Positions 1 through 8,712 of a stretch of DNA of 64,000 bases are shown one piece after another. Under the pieces are notes generated by a model. It was not told the origin of the DNA and made no database searches. It saw only the letters and a list, made by a program, of their open reading frames with translations. The stretch's first letter is position 1; every line of letters starts with the position of its first letter. Source of the DNA: Stygiolobus azoricus (lineage in GTDB: Archaea; Thermoproteota; Thermoprotei_A; Sulfolobales; Sulfolobaceae); the NCBI RefSeq assembly GCF_009729035.1, contig NZ_CP045483.1, forward strand, positions 496,001-560,000, in the 5' to 3' direction. Position numbers and translations under genes: made by a program.

Positions 1-427
1 AAACTTGTCGTTATATAGCTGTACTTAGTGTTCCTGTTTCTATATTAAAGCAATTATGACAATAGCCCTAATAATAGCTGTACTAAATCATTTAATATAG
101 TTTCTAGTAGACTAGTTAGATCTGAGAGTAGCACAGTCAAACCACCTTCACTTTAATATATAGGTAAATAGTCATATAAAATTTTTGTTAAGTTCTTAAA
201 GTTGCATCATCTATTTATCTGATAATAATTTAATAGTACTCTGATAATAATTTAACAATTTTAACACAAGCTCAGAATTCAATCAAAATTTATTAATAAA
301 AATCTATATATAGAGTATTGACATTTTAAAGATCTAATCATTGAACATTATCACCGGAATGCTACGTTTCTCCCTACTCCCGTAAGACGACATATACCTT
401 ATTAGTTTCTACTAGCATTATAATGTC
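1..427. other. Left-edge non-coding AT-rich stretch
   Basis: I see no convincing coding frame, RNA gene or repeat here. The sequence is very AT-rich with many stops in all frames. The last part, from about 395 to 427, carries TATA-like runs and probably includes the promoter of the helicase gene that starts at 428. Confidence 0.5.
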
Positions 428-2383
428 GTGGAGAAGTCGCTTTTTGACATCTTTATAGAGAATTACACTTACGGTAAAAATTATCTGATTACAGCCCCTA
501 CCGGCACGGGGAAAACACATATAGCTAAGCACTTGTTGACCAACACTCAAGAGATAGTAGTCTACATATCACCGTTAAAAGCTCTCTCACGCGAAGTCTA
601 CAGAGCGGTGAAAGAGAAAAGGAAGGCTAAGTACGTAGATTCAGACGTATACGAAGACGACTTATCTAAAGTAGACGCGGAAGTACTCCTCACCACTTAC
701 GAAAAGTTCGACTCTACGGTTAGGCACAACTACCGCTGGTTAAGGAGAGTTAGTACAGTGATAATAGACGAGGTACACAACGTAGAAAGTGATAGGGGAT
801 TAGCTATAGAAAATGTAGTATTATGGGCTAAGGCAAACAATGTACCAATTATCGCGTTGAGTGCGACAGTCCCAGATGTAGAAAAGTACAGAGAGTGGTT
901 ATCTGCAGTGTTAGTAAAATACGAAAAGCGAAATGTACCCTTACACGAGTGTATAGTATACCCTTACGTCATGAGGTGCTATGATGATAATAGGGTCTTC
1001 TCTATAGCTAGGAGGGGGCTAAAGAACGTTAAGTTAGACCTCCTCCTTGGCGTGTTGGACTGGGTACTCTCCATAGGCAAGAACGCGTTGGTCTTTGTAA
1101 AGAGTAGAGCTTCAGCAGAACACTTAGCCGACACGCTAGTTAAGTTTAATATACCAGCACAGCCCTACCACTCCGGTCTGCCTTACGAGACGAGGGAGAA
1201 GATAATTAACGATTTCACGGGAAACAAGGTCAAGGTATTAGTCTCCACTACAGCCTTAGGTCAGGGTGTTAACTTACCCGTATACACTACTATATTCTAC
1301 GACTTGTCCCTGCCTGAAAGTGATGAGAGAGGTGAGTTCAAGGGTTGGAGGGACTTAGACCCCTCAGAGTTCAAACAGATCGCGGGAAGGGCTGGTAGGA
1401 GGGGGTTCGACAACGAAGGTTATGCGATAGTGATAGCGGAAACAGCTAGGGAGATGGAAAGGATAAGGAAAAAGTACTTTACACGAGGTGAGGACGGAAG
1501 TACTACAAACGGGAATACACTCTCTACCCCTTACACTCTTGAAAACCTCACGTTAGGTGTAGTCTCGTGGGCTGAAGGGTTTGTTAGAGAGGAGATAGAT
1601 AAGGTGATCAAAGGTAGTTTGAGATTCCACTACAGCAATGTAGACCCGGCGTTATCTACACTAGAAAAGGAGAATTTAGTCAGGGAAGAAGCAGGTAGTA
1701 TTTACCTGACGGAGCTAGGTAGAGCTGTTGCTCTGAGTTACATAGACGTGACTAGTCTTAAGGGCTTTCCCGTGAACGTAGACGACTTTGACGCGTTATC
1801 CGTAGTTTCGTCTTCTCCCGAAGTATTACAAGCTTTGAGGGGGTGTAATGAAGGTAAAGAACTTCTCAGGAGATGGATTAACGGTGAGGACATCTTAGAC
1901 GTGTGTAAGAAGCTGACAGCTAAGGACATTGAGGAAGTATTGTCTAATTCCAGATGGATAGCATTTGCACTTTACAGGGTGCTAAAAGCGTTAAAGCACA
2001 AGAAGAGTCAAGAGGCGTGGAACTTCTACGTCAGTTTGAAATACGGTGTACCAATAAGTGGTGTTGAACTGGCTGCAAGGAAGTTGCATAGGGGTGTGGT
2101 CATGAAACTTCTTTTCATGGGAGTGCAAAAGCCCGAGGAGTTATGTGTGGTGTCAAAGTTGCATGAAATCGAGAAAGTATTGGTCTCAATGGGTGTAGGG
2201 GAATTAGAGTTCTGTAACCCTTACTTAGTGAGGTTAGCGGACTTCGTGAAAGAAAACTATGGAAAGGAGGTAGAGGACGTCACTGCTGCCATAAGGGCTT
2301 TAATTAACATAGGTGTAATAAAGAGGGAGGAGGGCAAACTCAAGTGGAAGGAGTATAAAGTGATGAGCTCGGGAAATAAATGA
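428..2383 (+). CDS. Ski2-like superfamily 2 DNA/RNA helicase (DEVH box)
   Basis: ATP-dependent SF2 helicase of the Ski2/Hel308-like group, 651 residues. Motif I APTGTGKT lies at residues 23-30, motif Ia around ISPLKALSREV (47-57), motif II DEVH at 114-117, motif III SAT at 145-147, a TTALGQGVN motif at about 274-282, and motif VI QIAGRAGRRG at 317-326. The C-terminal half looks helical, as in the winged-helix and ratchet domains of Ski2-like enzymes. It is slightly shorter than Hel308 (about 700 residues). The start is a GTG; the nearest upstream ATG (423) is out of frame. It stands alone, and its 3' end may overlap a C/D box sRNA. The exact substrate (repair or RNA processing) cannot be told from sequence. 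Confidence 0.9.
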   Translation: MEKSLFDIFIENYTYGKNYLITAPTGTGKTHIAKHLLTNTQEIVVYISPLKALSREVYRAVKEKRKAKYVDSDVYEDDLSKVDAEVLLTTYEKFDSTVRHNYRWLRRVSTVIIDEVHNVESDRGLAIENVVLWAKANNVPIIALSATVPDVEKYREWLSAVLVKYEKRNVPLHECIVYPYVMRCYDDNRVFSIARRGLKNVKLDLLLGVLDWVLSIGKNALVFVKSRASAEHLADTLVKFNIPAQPYHSGLPYETREKIINDFTGNKVKVLVSTTALGQGVNLPVYTTIFYDLSLPESDERGEFKGWRDLDPSEFKQIAGRAGRRGFDNEGYAIVIAETAREMERIRKKYFTRGEDGSTTNGNTLSTPYTLENLTLGVVSWAEGFVREEIDKVIKGSLRFHYSNVDPALSTLEKENLVREEAGSIYLTELGRAVALSYIDVTSLKGFPVNVDDFDALSVVSSSPEVLQALRGCNEGKELLRRWINGEDILDVCKKLTAKDIEEVLSNSRWIAFALYRVLKALKHKKSQEAWNFYVSLKYGVPISGVELAARKLHRGVVMKLLFMGVQKPEELCVVSKLHEIEKVLVSMGVGELEFCNPYLVRLADFVKENYGKEVEDVTAAIRALINIGVIKREEGKLKWKEYKVMSSGNK

Positions 2384-2413
2384 TCGGTGATTAGGGTCTT
2401 GAGTGCTGAGACT
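2354..2413 (+). ncRNA. Probable C/D box sRNA overlapping the helicase stop codon
   Basis: The box order and spacing match an archaeal 2'-O-methylation guide: C box GTGATGA (2360-2366), 13-nt guide, degenerate D' box ATGA (2380-2383), 3-nt spacer, degenerate C' box GTGATTA (2387-2393), 12-nt guide (2394-2405), D box CTGA (2406-2409). The C box lies in the last codons of the helicase and the D' box covers its stop. D' and C' each deviate from consensus, so this is weaker than the two other candidates in the window. The spacing is nonetheless the same as at 10596-10645. Confidence 0.5.
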
Positions 2414-3110
2414 TTCGTTACAATATTGTGTCGAGACTTTGTACCTAGGGAATAAATAGTAAGTTAAACGTATGTTATTACAACACTAAGTGATTGTGAG
2501 TTTGAGATCGTTGGACTCTTACCCTAGATCAGAAAAGGTAACTTTAAAAAAGACTAAGGAAAAGCCCATGTTAGAATAATGAAGCTAGAAATGTAAAAGT
2601 TTCTATTGTTACCTCAGTTAACATAAACAAGTTCCTGAGCTCATAAGATAGTTATAATGAAGAAAGATAAAAAAACAATTAAGAGGAAAAACACAAAATA
2701 ATATAGTTGGTATGTTTTACTTGAGACTTTATACTCGACGCTTATCTGAGCATTGAATCTTCTAGACTGTATATTGTAAAAGTCTTTTTATAACGTCGAA
2801 AATAAGTGAAATTTATAATGTTTTTATAATACGTCCTAAAGTTTTGGCTTCTTAATCTAAAAATATAAATGCCTAAACTAATTTACTTCTTCTCATTTCT
2901 TATGTCGAACAAGACCTAACCTTAATTGTTGTTCCTTTCATAAAATTAAAAGCTCGAAAGTAGCTAAATAGCTTCAAGTTGGTATTTTCTTTTTGGTAGA
3001 TTCTATGTTAAAAATATAATTTGCATGAGTTAATTTGGTTGAATTCTGAACTGTCACGTTAAAGTTATTAAAATTATTATACAAGATGGATAGATGATAC
3101 GACCTAAAAA
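2414..3110. other. Long AT-rich intergenic region upstream of pilin gene
   Basis: About 700 bases without a supportable gene on either strand. The sequence is strongly AT-rich with frequent stops. It probably contains regulatory DNA for the pilin gene, but apart from the TATA element just before that gene I recognise nothing specific. Confidence 0.5.
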
Positions 3111-3114
3111 ATAA

Positions 3115-3130
3115 GTGAAAACTTTATATA
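3115..3130 (+). promoter_or_regulatory. BRE/TATA promoter of pilin gene
   Basis: An A-rich BRE-like stretch (3115-3121) is followed by the TATA box ctttatata (3122-3130). Transcription starting about 25 nt after the box centre would leave only a leader of roughly ten nucleotides before the ATG at 3161. This is a strong archaeal promoter match. Confidence 0.65.
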
Positions 3131-3160
3131 GATATTTACCCATTATATTTTTGAACTAAA

Positions 3161-3622
3161 ATGATGTCCCTAAAGCTAAAGGCTAAGAGGAGCAAGAAGG
3201 GTATAAGTGGTGCTGTAACTGCGTTAATCTTAGTAATTGCTAGTGTTATAATTGCTTTAGTAGTTGTAGGATTTGCCTTTGGGCTATTCGGCGCAATAGG
3301 TGGTACACCAACAGTAACACAAGTAGGAACAGGAGCACTATATAACAGTACCAGCCAAAAGGGCTACTACGAAGCTATTATTACTTTACACTCTACTGGT
3401 AATGTACAAATAGTTTCTGCAACGATAGTAGGGACTAGTATACAAGTAGGTACTAGTGACATCACCGGTGCTGCATTGTCCGCTGGTGCTAATACAGTTA
3501 CAATATACTTCCCAACAGCAGCAGGTTTTACTCCGCAGCCAGGTAGTGTTTACCAGATAAGTCTTGGTCTAAGTGACGGTACTACAGTACAGGTAGCAGT
3601 AACCTATACTGGAACAACATAG
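3161..3622 (+). CDS. Type IV pilin, Aap-like adhesive pilus subunit
   Basis: Secreted structural pilin of 153 residues. It has a short basic leader (KAKRSKKG) with a PibD-type cleavage site after Gly14, so the mature protein would begin ISGAVTALIL. A continuous hydrophobic alpha segment follows to about residue 46. The rest is Thr/Ser/Gly-rich and beta-prone with no Cys and few charges, as in the acid-stable glycosylated Aap pilins of Sulfolobus. A second ATG (3164) is equally possible. No assembly ATPase or platform gene is in this window, so it must use machinery encoded elsewhere. The next gene begins within 15-20 nt and appears to be cotranscribed. Assignment to the Aap family is from memory of its N-terminus. 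Confidence 0.85.
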   Translation: MMSLKLKAKRSKKGISGAVTALILVIASVIIALVVVGFAFGLFGAIGGTPTVTQVGTGALYNSTSQKGYYEAIITLHSTGNVQIVSATIVGTSIQVGTSDITGAALSAGANTVTIYFPTAAGFTPQPGSVYQISLGLSDGTTVQVAVTYTGTT

Positions 3623-3636
3623 CGGGGTGTAAGTTT

Positions 3637-4350
3637 ATTTTAAAGCAATTTTTCTTTTTTCTCCTCCTAATTCTTCTATTCTTTTCCTTAAGCTTACATT
3701 CCAAATCATCTACATTTAATTTCTCCTCAGGTAGTTTTCTACTATATAACGAAACTGTAATAGGTTATTTTCCCAATGGTTCGCATTATATCCTTTATGA
3801 GTTCTATTTCCAAAATATAACGTCAATAAATGAGAACGGTACAATGGAGGTCGAAACCATAGTTTATAACAAAAATTCAACCAGTTATTTACCACCTGCT
3901 TATAGTCTAGACTACGCATCACACCCAACCGTATTTATGTTTGTTAATCCTAATGACTTAGGAAAACCGGAGGTAAGGGATGGTTTAGTTTATAATGGGA
4001 CTGTAAACGGTTTATATGAATACTATCAACTTAATGAGATAAATGACGTTAAGATACTCTACACTATATGGGTGGAACCGAACGGTATAATAAAAGAGTT
4101 TCAGACTATTCAAATTGGTGCTAACGGAGCTATAGTAGGTAATGCTACAGCAGTGCTCTGGTTAACGAATATAGGTAACTCTTCAGTGAAGTTTCCATCT
4201 TTTCTCTCCACGTATACGGAGGCAAGTGTTATGACTGTGAGTAACTTCAACCTCTTGACCCTGGCTCAGACCGAAGCTTCGAAAGTTATGAAATATATAA
4301 TTTTTACCTCAATACTTCTCATAGTAATTATACTTTTGTTTAGAAAATAA
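3637..4350 (+). CDS. Secreted, C-terminally anchored surface protein, apparent ATT start
   Basis: Unknown extracellular protein of about 237 residues. The only in-frame ATG (3844) would remove the first 69 codons, yet the frame is open upstream. It encodes a clear signal peptide (basic LKQ then a run of F, L and I ending SLSLHS), followed by sequence that aligns with the N-terminal part of the next gene product. No in-frame ATG, GTG or TTG exists there. The best candidate is ATT at 3637, preceded by GGGGTG (3624-3629), a good Shine-Dalgarno match with 7-nt spacing. The C-terminus (about 13 hydrophobic residues before RK) is a membrane anchor. It is a paralogue of the 4421-5101 product (shared GxNGxxVGNxT region). 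A homopolymer sequencing error is the alternative to an ATT start. Confidence 0.65.
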   Translation: MLKQFFFFLLLILLFFSLSLHSKSSTFNFSSGSFLLYNETVIGYFPNGSHYILYEFYFQNITSINENGTMEVETIVYNKNSTSYLPPAYSLDYASHPTVFMFVNPNDLGKPEVRDGLVYNGTVNGLYEYYQLNEINDVKILYTIWVEPNGIIKEFQTIQIGANGAIVGNATAVLWLTNIGNSSVKFPSFLSTYTEASVMTVSNFNLLTLAQTEASKVMKYIIFTSILLIVIILLFRK

Positions 4351-4420
4351 ATTAGAGAACCCCAGCTGATAAAATTCGTTCAGAAAGTCTTATTTTCTTG
4401 TTTAACTTTCTAAAAATAAT

Positions 4421-5101
4421 ATGTTAATTCTGATCCACCTAGTAGTTGCTGCAGCGTTTTTGTTCTCTAACTCTTCCCACCCGTTCCTAGAGTACATGAT
4501 GATTTCCCATTTTTACACTACAAACCAAACACTCGTTGGCTTAGTCATAGAAAATGTGACTAAGGTCTATCCGAATGGTTCTGTAGAGTTTGAGTATTAT
4601 TTGATAGACCTAAATAACTCGGAGTATATAGGTCCTATAATTGAGGTCAACAATTTATCTAATCCTACATTACTTTACGTGTTTACTGACGTGGGAAGCA
4701 AGGTAGTCTATAGGGGAGGGCCGTTTAACCTAGTAGGCGTGGAGGACGGTGTGTATATCTACGAGAATATACAGAACCTAGATGGAGTTGAGGTCATCAC
4801 TTATTATTACGTAAACTCCTCCGGCGTCCCCTCCAAGATCGTTTTTCTACAATATGGGGTTAACGGTGAGTTGGTTGGTAATACCACTTATGTACTCTAT
4901 TCTTCAAATCTGCTAAATCCTAATGCGAAACTGTATTTCCCGAGCGGTTTGACTAGGGTTCAAGGAGAGGTAAACGTTCAATTCAGTAACACTATTGAGT
5001 ATCCTCTAATAGAAAACGTCTTTACGTCAGCATTAATTCTCTTTGTTGTTATACTAGTCTCTCTTAAAGTACTCAAAAAGTACGGTAATAAAAACGGCTA
5101 G
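4421..5101 (+). CDS. Secreted, C-terminally anchored surface protein (paralogue of upstream gene)
   Basis: Unknown protein of 226 residues with an N-terminal signal/anchor (residues 1-17), an extracellular domain rich in N-glycosylation sequons (NSS, NQT, NVT, NGS, NNS, NLS, NTT) and a C-terminal transmembrane helix (about 197-215) followed by a basic tail. It shares the order signal, beta-rich domain, C-terminal helix with the preceding gene, and a matching stretch around residues 130-160, so the two are tandem duplicates. Position after a pilin gene suggests a role as pilus-associated or surface adhesin protein; this is inference. Its last 48 bases overlap the convergent membrane-protein gene. 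Confidence 0.75.
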   Translation: MLILIHLVVAAAFLFSNSSHPFLEYMMISHFYTTNQTLVGLVIENVTKVYPNGSVEFEYYLIDLNNSEYIGPIIEVNNLSNPTLLYVFTDVGSKVVYRGGPFNLVGVEDGVYIYENIQNLDGVEVITYYYVNSSGVPSKIVFLQYGVNGELVGNTTYVLYSSNLLNPNAKLYFPSGLTRVQGEVNVQFSNTIEYPLIENVFTSALILFVVILVSLKVLKKYGNKNG

Positions 5102-7408
5102 GTTTACTAAGATGAATGGGAGTAAATTAGGATTTGTGGGAGTCTCCACCTCCCCTATTACTATGTTGTAATTCACGCTCGGAATCACATTCCCTGTGAC
5201 CGGGTAGTAAACGACTGTGACGTTTTTAGGGTCTAAGTGTATATCTGAACTCAGGAGTTGCATAGGTATCGCCTCCATTCCTACAATATAGACCGGAAGG
5301 TCGTCTACGTGGCTTAAAATAATTTCCTCGTGTACGAACATCTTCATACCTACTTCAACTATCCGCAATTCCCCGTTGGTATTAAACGCTACGGAGTACG
5401 AGCCATTACTGACTTTAATTATCCCTCCTCCAGGGTGCTGAACATATGACAAGATTATGTAATAATACCCTTCACCCCAAGGGACTTTTACGCTCTCTGA
5501 CGCGGGGTTGAAAACTTGAATTAACGGTGCACCGGGGAAGGTAGAAAGGATCTGGTTCGCTGTCGATGTAGGAATAATAGTGCATGAGAAGTTGGTTGGA
5601 TATGGTAACCTCTGTGCCGGTATGCTGAGACTGTAGTTTTGGTATATGTCGTAAAGGAGATAAGTGCTATTCCCGCCTATTACACCCGCGAGGTACTGTT
5701 CTGGGACGTGTACATAAGGTGGGACTACGGCTACTCCTTTCGGTAATAAGGTGAGGTTCTGTGGGTAAGTAGCTAGGATATAAACTCCTTTCGAGGTGAA
5801 GGAGGTCTTGAAATCTAAGTCCTCAAAGACGTAAATTCCGTCTACGCAATATGTCTGGTTAAACCCTCCTACAGACTTTAAAAAGGACACAACATCTGGT
5901 TCGTTAGTAACTACATACTGAACACCGTAAAAGGCTAGGATTGTGCTTATATTCGTTGAGTTGTAGAACGGGAGAAGGGTAACGTTAGGAAGACCTACAA
6001 ACCCTTCAGCTGAGTATTCTCTACCGTCGTATTGTATGGGTTGTACGTAAATAACTACTTTCCCTATGTCGTGGTGATCCAGATAGTAAGCTACGTCGTA
6101 GAGTGGTTTAGGTATAGGTGTAGGCATATAATTACCTGAGTAATCTCCACCTGCAAGCGAGGTGTAGGAAGACGTTAATTGTGCTGTAACTAAGAAAACC
6201 GCGAGGAGAAGGAAAACTACGTACTTTTCCTTGAACCTATTGCTCACGTCAGCGAGAAAAACGCCTAACAAAACTCCGAACATGAGGAAGAGACTCGGTG
6301 GGATTACTTCTTCTACATAAGTGGGGAGGATAAGCCACATGTACGGGAAGAAAGGTGACTCTTTCAGGACGTCGTTTAGATAGTAAATAAGGTTTAGGGT
6401 GAATACGTGGTTGAATAGTGTAATAGTAGAGGACTCCATGATCACTGTGATGATGTACACTGCGAAAACAAACGGCAAGTTTGTCACTTTCCTGACTTTC
6501 TCGAAATATAGTATGAAGGCTAAGATCACGAACGCGGGAAGTAGGAGTGAGAGTGTATAAATGAAGGCGTTGGAGTAAAAATCTAATAACGGTCTAAACA
6601 GTCCTACCCCTCTTATCTCGTCTAAAAACGGGTAATTTTGATAGTTCAACCATAATTGTTGGATCTCGATTGAAGTTCCTAAACCGTTGTAAACTTTTCC
6701 TTGTATTAGGAGGGACGCGAAAGTTCTTATGTTTAAGCCTATGTATATGGGGATCGCTGTAGCAAATGTCTTCAGGAATTCCTTATCCTTTACGTTATAT
6801 AATGTGAATGCTAATACTGTGAGTATAGTATATAGGAACCCTCTGGGGTCGGTAGTAGTTAAAGTAGACATAAGGGCTAGTATGATAGCCCCTTTTAACC
6901 CCGGTCTTCCCTTAACGTAGTCTAGGGTTGCTAGGAGCGAGGGATAAAGGGCTACGAACGTTGCGTAGTTAGTCCAGTAAGTGAAGTACATGAAGGGGGG
7001 AGAGGTTGTAAAGAGGAAGGCTGTAATCACTGGGACTCCGTATAAGATTATTCTTTCTCTTCTCGTTTGCACTTTTATGAGCTTCTTTAAGAAGTATTTT
7101 GATGAAAAGTACATGGATATAAAGCCTAAGAATATGGGATAGGCGTAATAAAGCTTGTCTACTACCTCACTTGGGAGGAAATAGGAAGAGAGATAAACTG
7201 GTAGGTCAGGAGTGTCCATGACGAATAGTATGTTAATGACCCCGTTAGAGACAGGTTCAGGTGGGCTCATGAATATTGGAGGGTATGTGTCCCTTACGTA
7301 GATTAACCCCGGCGTAATTATAGTCCTCCAGAGGAGTATAAACACGTTAAAAAGAGAGAGGAGTATAACGGCCATTACCTCAAAGGTTCTCCTTCTGTCC
7401 ACATTCAC
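5054..7408 (-). CDS. Large polytopic membrane protein, GT-C/YfhO-like architecture
   Basis: A 784-residue membrane protein. The N-terminal half carries roughly ten to eleven transmembrane helices, with a long first extracytoplasmic loop after helix 1 (RDTYPPIFMSPP region). The C-terminal part (about residues 420-760) is a soluble outer domain with many NxS/T sequons, closed by one last helix (about 765-780). This layout is seen in GT-C fold glycosyltransferases and related archaeal membrane proteins, but I cannot identify a catalytic motif with certainty. Its convergent location next to the pilin and its two satellite proteins makes a role in surface glycosylation or assembly plausible. Its 3' end overlaps the convergent gene by 48 bases. 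Confidence 0.7.
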   Translation of the reverse strand: MNVDRRRTFEVMAVILLSLFNVFILLWRTIITPGLIYVRDTYPPIFMSPPEPVSNGVINILFVMDTPDLPVYLSSYFLPSEVVDKLYYAYPIFLGFISMYFSSKYFLKKLIKVQTRRERIILYGVPVITAFLFTTSPPFMYFTYWTNYATFVALYPSLLATLDYVKGRPGLKGAIILALMSTLTTTDPRGFLYTILTVLAFTLYNVKDKEFLKTFATAIPIYIGLNIRTFASLLIQGKVYNGLGTSIEIQQLWLNYQNYPFLDEIRGVGLFRPLLDFYSNAFIYTLSLLLPAFVILAFILYFEKVRKVTNLPFVFAVYIITVIMESSTITLFNHVFTLNLIYYLNDVLKESPFFPYMWLILPTYVEEVIPPSLFLMFGVLLGVFLADVSNRFKEKYVVFLLLAVFLVTAQLTSSYTSLAGGDYSGNYMPTPIPKPLYDVAYYLDHHDIGKVVIYVQPIQYDGREYSAEGFVGLPNVTLLPFYNSTNISTILAFYGVQYVVTNEPDVVSFLKSVGGFNQTYCVDGIYVFEDLDFKTSFTSKGVYILATYPQNLTLLPKGVAVVPPYVHVPEQYLAGVIGGNSTYLLYDIYQNYSLSIPAQRLPYPTNFSCTIIPTSTANQILSTFPGAPLIQVFNPASESVKVPWGEGYYYIILSYVQHPGGGIIKVSNGSYSVAFNTNGELRIVEVGMKMFVHEEIILSHVDDLPVYIVGMEAIPMQLLSSDIHLDPKNVTVVYYPVTGNVIPSVNYNIVIGEVETPTNPNLLPFILVNLAVFITVLFEYFKRD

Positions 7409-7484
7409 AGATGATTATTAAAGACTATTCTATTTAAAATTAATAGAAGCATACTTTTTCTGAGATTGACGGTAGATAGAGTTC

Positions 7485-7690
7485 GGGTGGAGGGAATCTT
7501 TGGCCGGGTATTGTCGGCTCGTGATATGACTCTCTTCTCACCTCAGTAGGATGCATGATTCTTCATGCTAATCCCTTAACTAGTCGGTAGTGGGAGTGCA
7601 GAACTTCCATTCGAGGAGGGAACTTTCATTCCTTAATAGGGAAGAGAGACGAGAGTTCCCCACAGTCTTATTCAGGATAAGGAGGATTTT
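7485..7690. other. GC-rich structured block: candidate ncRNA or mobile-element end
   Basis: This block is markedly richer in G and C than its flanks and holds perfect inverted repeats. GCATGA (7553-7558) pairs with TCATGC (7563-7568) over a 4-nt loop. GGGAACT (7618-7624) pairs with AGTTCCC (7654-7660), enclosing a nested TTCC (7629-7632) and GGAA (7640-7643). No long open frame covers it. In AT-rich hyperthermophiles such blocks are usually structured RNAs or the right ends of IS200/IS605-type elements. I cannot decide strand or identity. The flanking bases 7409-7484 and 7691-8012 show nothing I can name. Confidence 0.45.
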
Positions 7691-8012
7691 GTTATCGCCA
7701 CAAAAGAAATAGAAAATAGTGTTTCAACTTTCTATAAGGGATTAATAATCATACTGGTGAGTTTTCCCCATGTAAACGGTGATGGGCTTGATGGCAGTTT
7801 AGGCATTTTTCCTAATGGACGATGAGTCCTCAGGAAGGGCGAGGAGATTCCAACTAATAGTTTAATAATTGAATTTTATAAAATCAAAGGCAGACTTATT
7901 CAGGGTAATAAAGTTAGTGGATGATGAAAATTTTCTTTTTAACATTTTATATGGTGTTTTTAATTACTTCTCATAACACAATTTTAAATTCAGCTACACT
8001 AATTGTAAAATT

Positions 8013-8570
8013 ATGCCAAGCAATAAATCAATTATGGATAGGAGGACAATAATTTACGGAGTTGTCTTCTCTATAGCGTCTTATGCCTCGGCAGCTGTTT
8101 TAGCCCTTAGTATAGGGGCATATGCACTCAGCTCATTTTTAGACCCTATAGTGACTTTAACAATTCCGCTAATACTTATTTCTATTGGTTTACAAGCTAT
8201 GAACAAGAAGTTCAGCGTAATCTTCCTTACGCTGTTTAACGCACTACTTTACGCAGTTTCTGGTCTATTATTTATGGTACCTACATTAGTCATAGCCGGT
8301 ATTATAGACGAGTTAGTATCGTGGGTGGTGGGCTATAGGGGGTTGAGAGCGGTGTTGGTGAACACTACTATTGTAGGGGGCTTAGTAGGAATCCTGAGCG
8401 TTGTTTTCGGTATACTAATGGTGGGGCTGTATGGGGCAATTCCGTTCCACGACTTAGTTTTGGCTTATGTAATATTTACCGTGATATACTTCGTGGAGAG
8501 TGCTATAATGGGGTTGATATCATTCAAGATAGGAGATTATCTGATTAAGTCTGGTGTAATAAAGTCTTGA
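8013..8570 (+). CDS. Six-helix membrane protein, possible ECF transporter S component
   Basis: A 185-residue integral membrane protein with five to six hydrophobic segments and short loops. Size, a positively charged N-terminus (DRRTIIYG) and a region GLLFMVPTLVIAGIIDELV resemble small ECF substrate-binding (S) subunits of the MptD-like group. An ECF ATPase/T module lies about 16 kb away (24857-26525) without an adjacent S gene, so they may work together. The start ATG at 8013 follows an A-rich stretch. Family assignment is tentative; it could be another small polytopic membrane protein. Confidence 0.6.
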   Translation: MPSNKSIMDRRTIIYGVVFSIASYASAAVLALSIGAYALSSFLDPIVTLTIPLILISIGLQAMNKKFSVIFLTLFNALLYAVSGLLFMVPTLVIAGIIDELVSWVVGYRGLRAVLVNTTIVGGLVGILSVVFGILMVGLYGAIPFHDLVLAYVIFTVIYFVESAIMGLISFKIGDYLIKSGVIKS

Positions 8571-8712
8571 CTGTTGAATCTTTTTTTAACATTTTTGTCG
8601 GATTCCTTTCTTTTCCACATGAGGAAAATACATTCGATACGCATGAGACGGGTAGTCATAAAGAGAATCTGCTTCTCCAGTAACAAGCGTTAAAATGATA
8701 TAAAGTAATTAT

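Noticed and set aside
1738-1929. Minus-strand 63-codon frame inside the helicase gene
   Set aside because: It lies wholly antisense to a well-conserved coding region and has Ser/Leu-rich shadow composition.
7543-7600. Possible minus-strand C/D sRNA (TCAG and TCTTCAT present)
   Set aside because: A D and a C' box fit but no C box or second D' occurs at the right place; the hairpin explanation is better.
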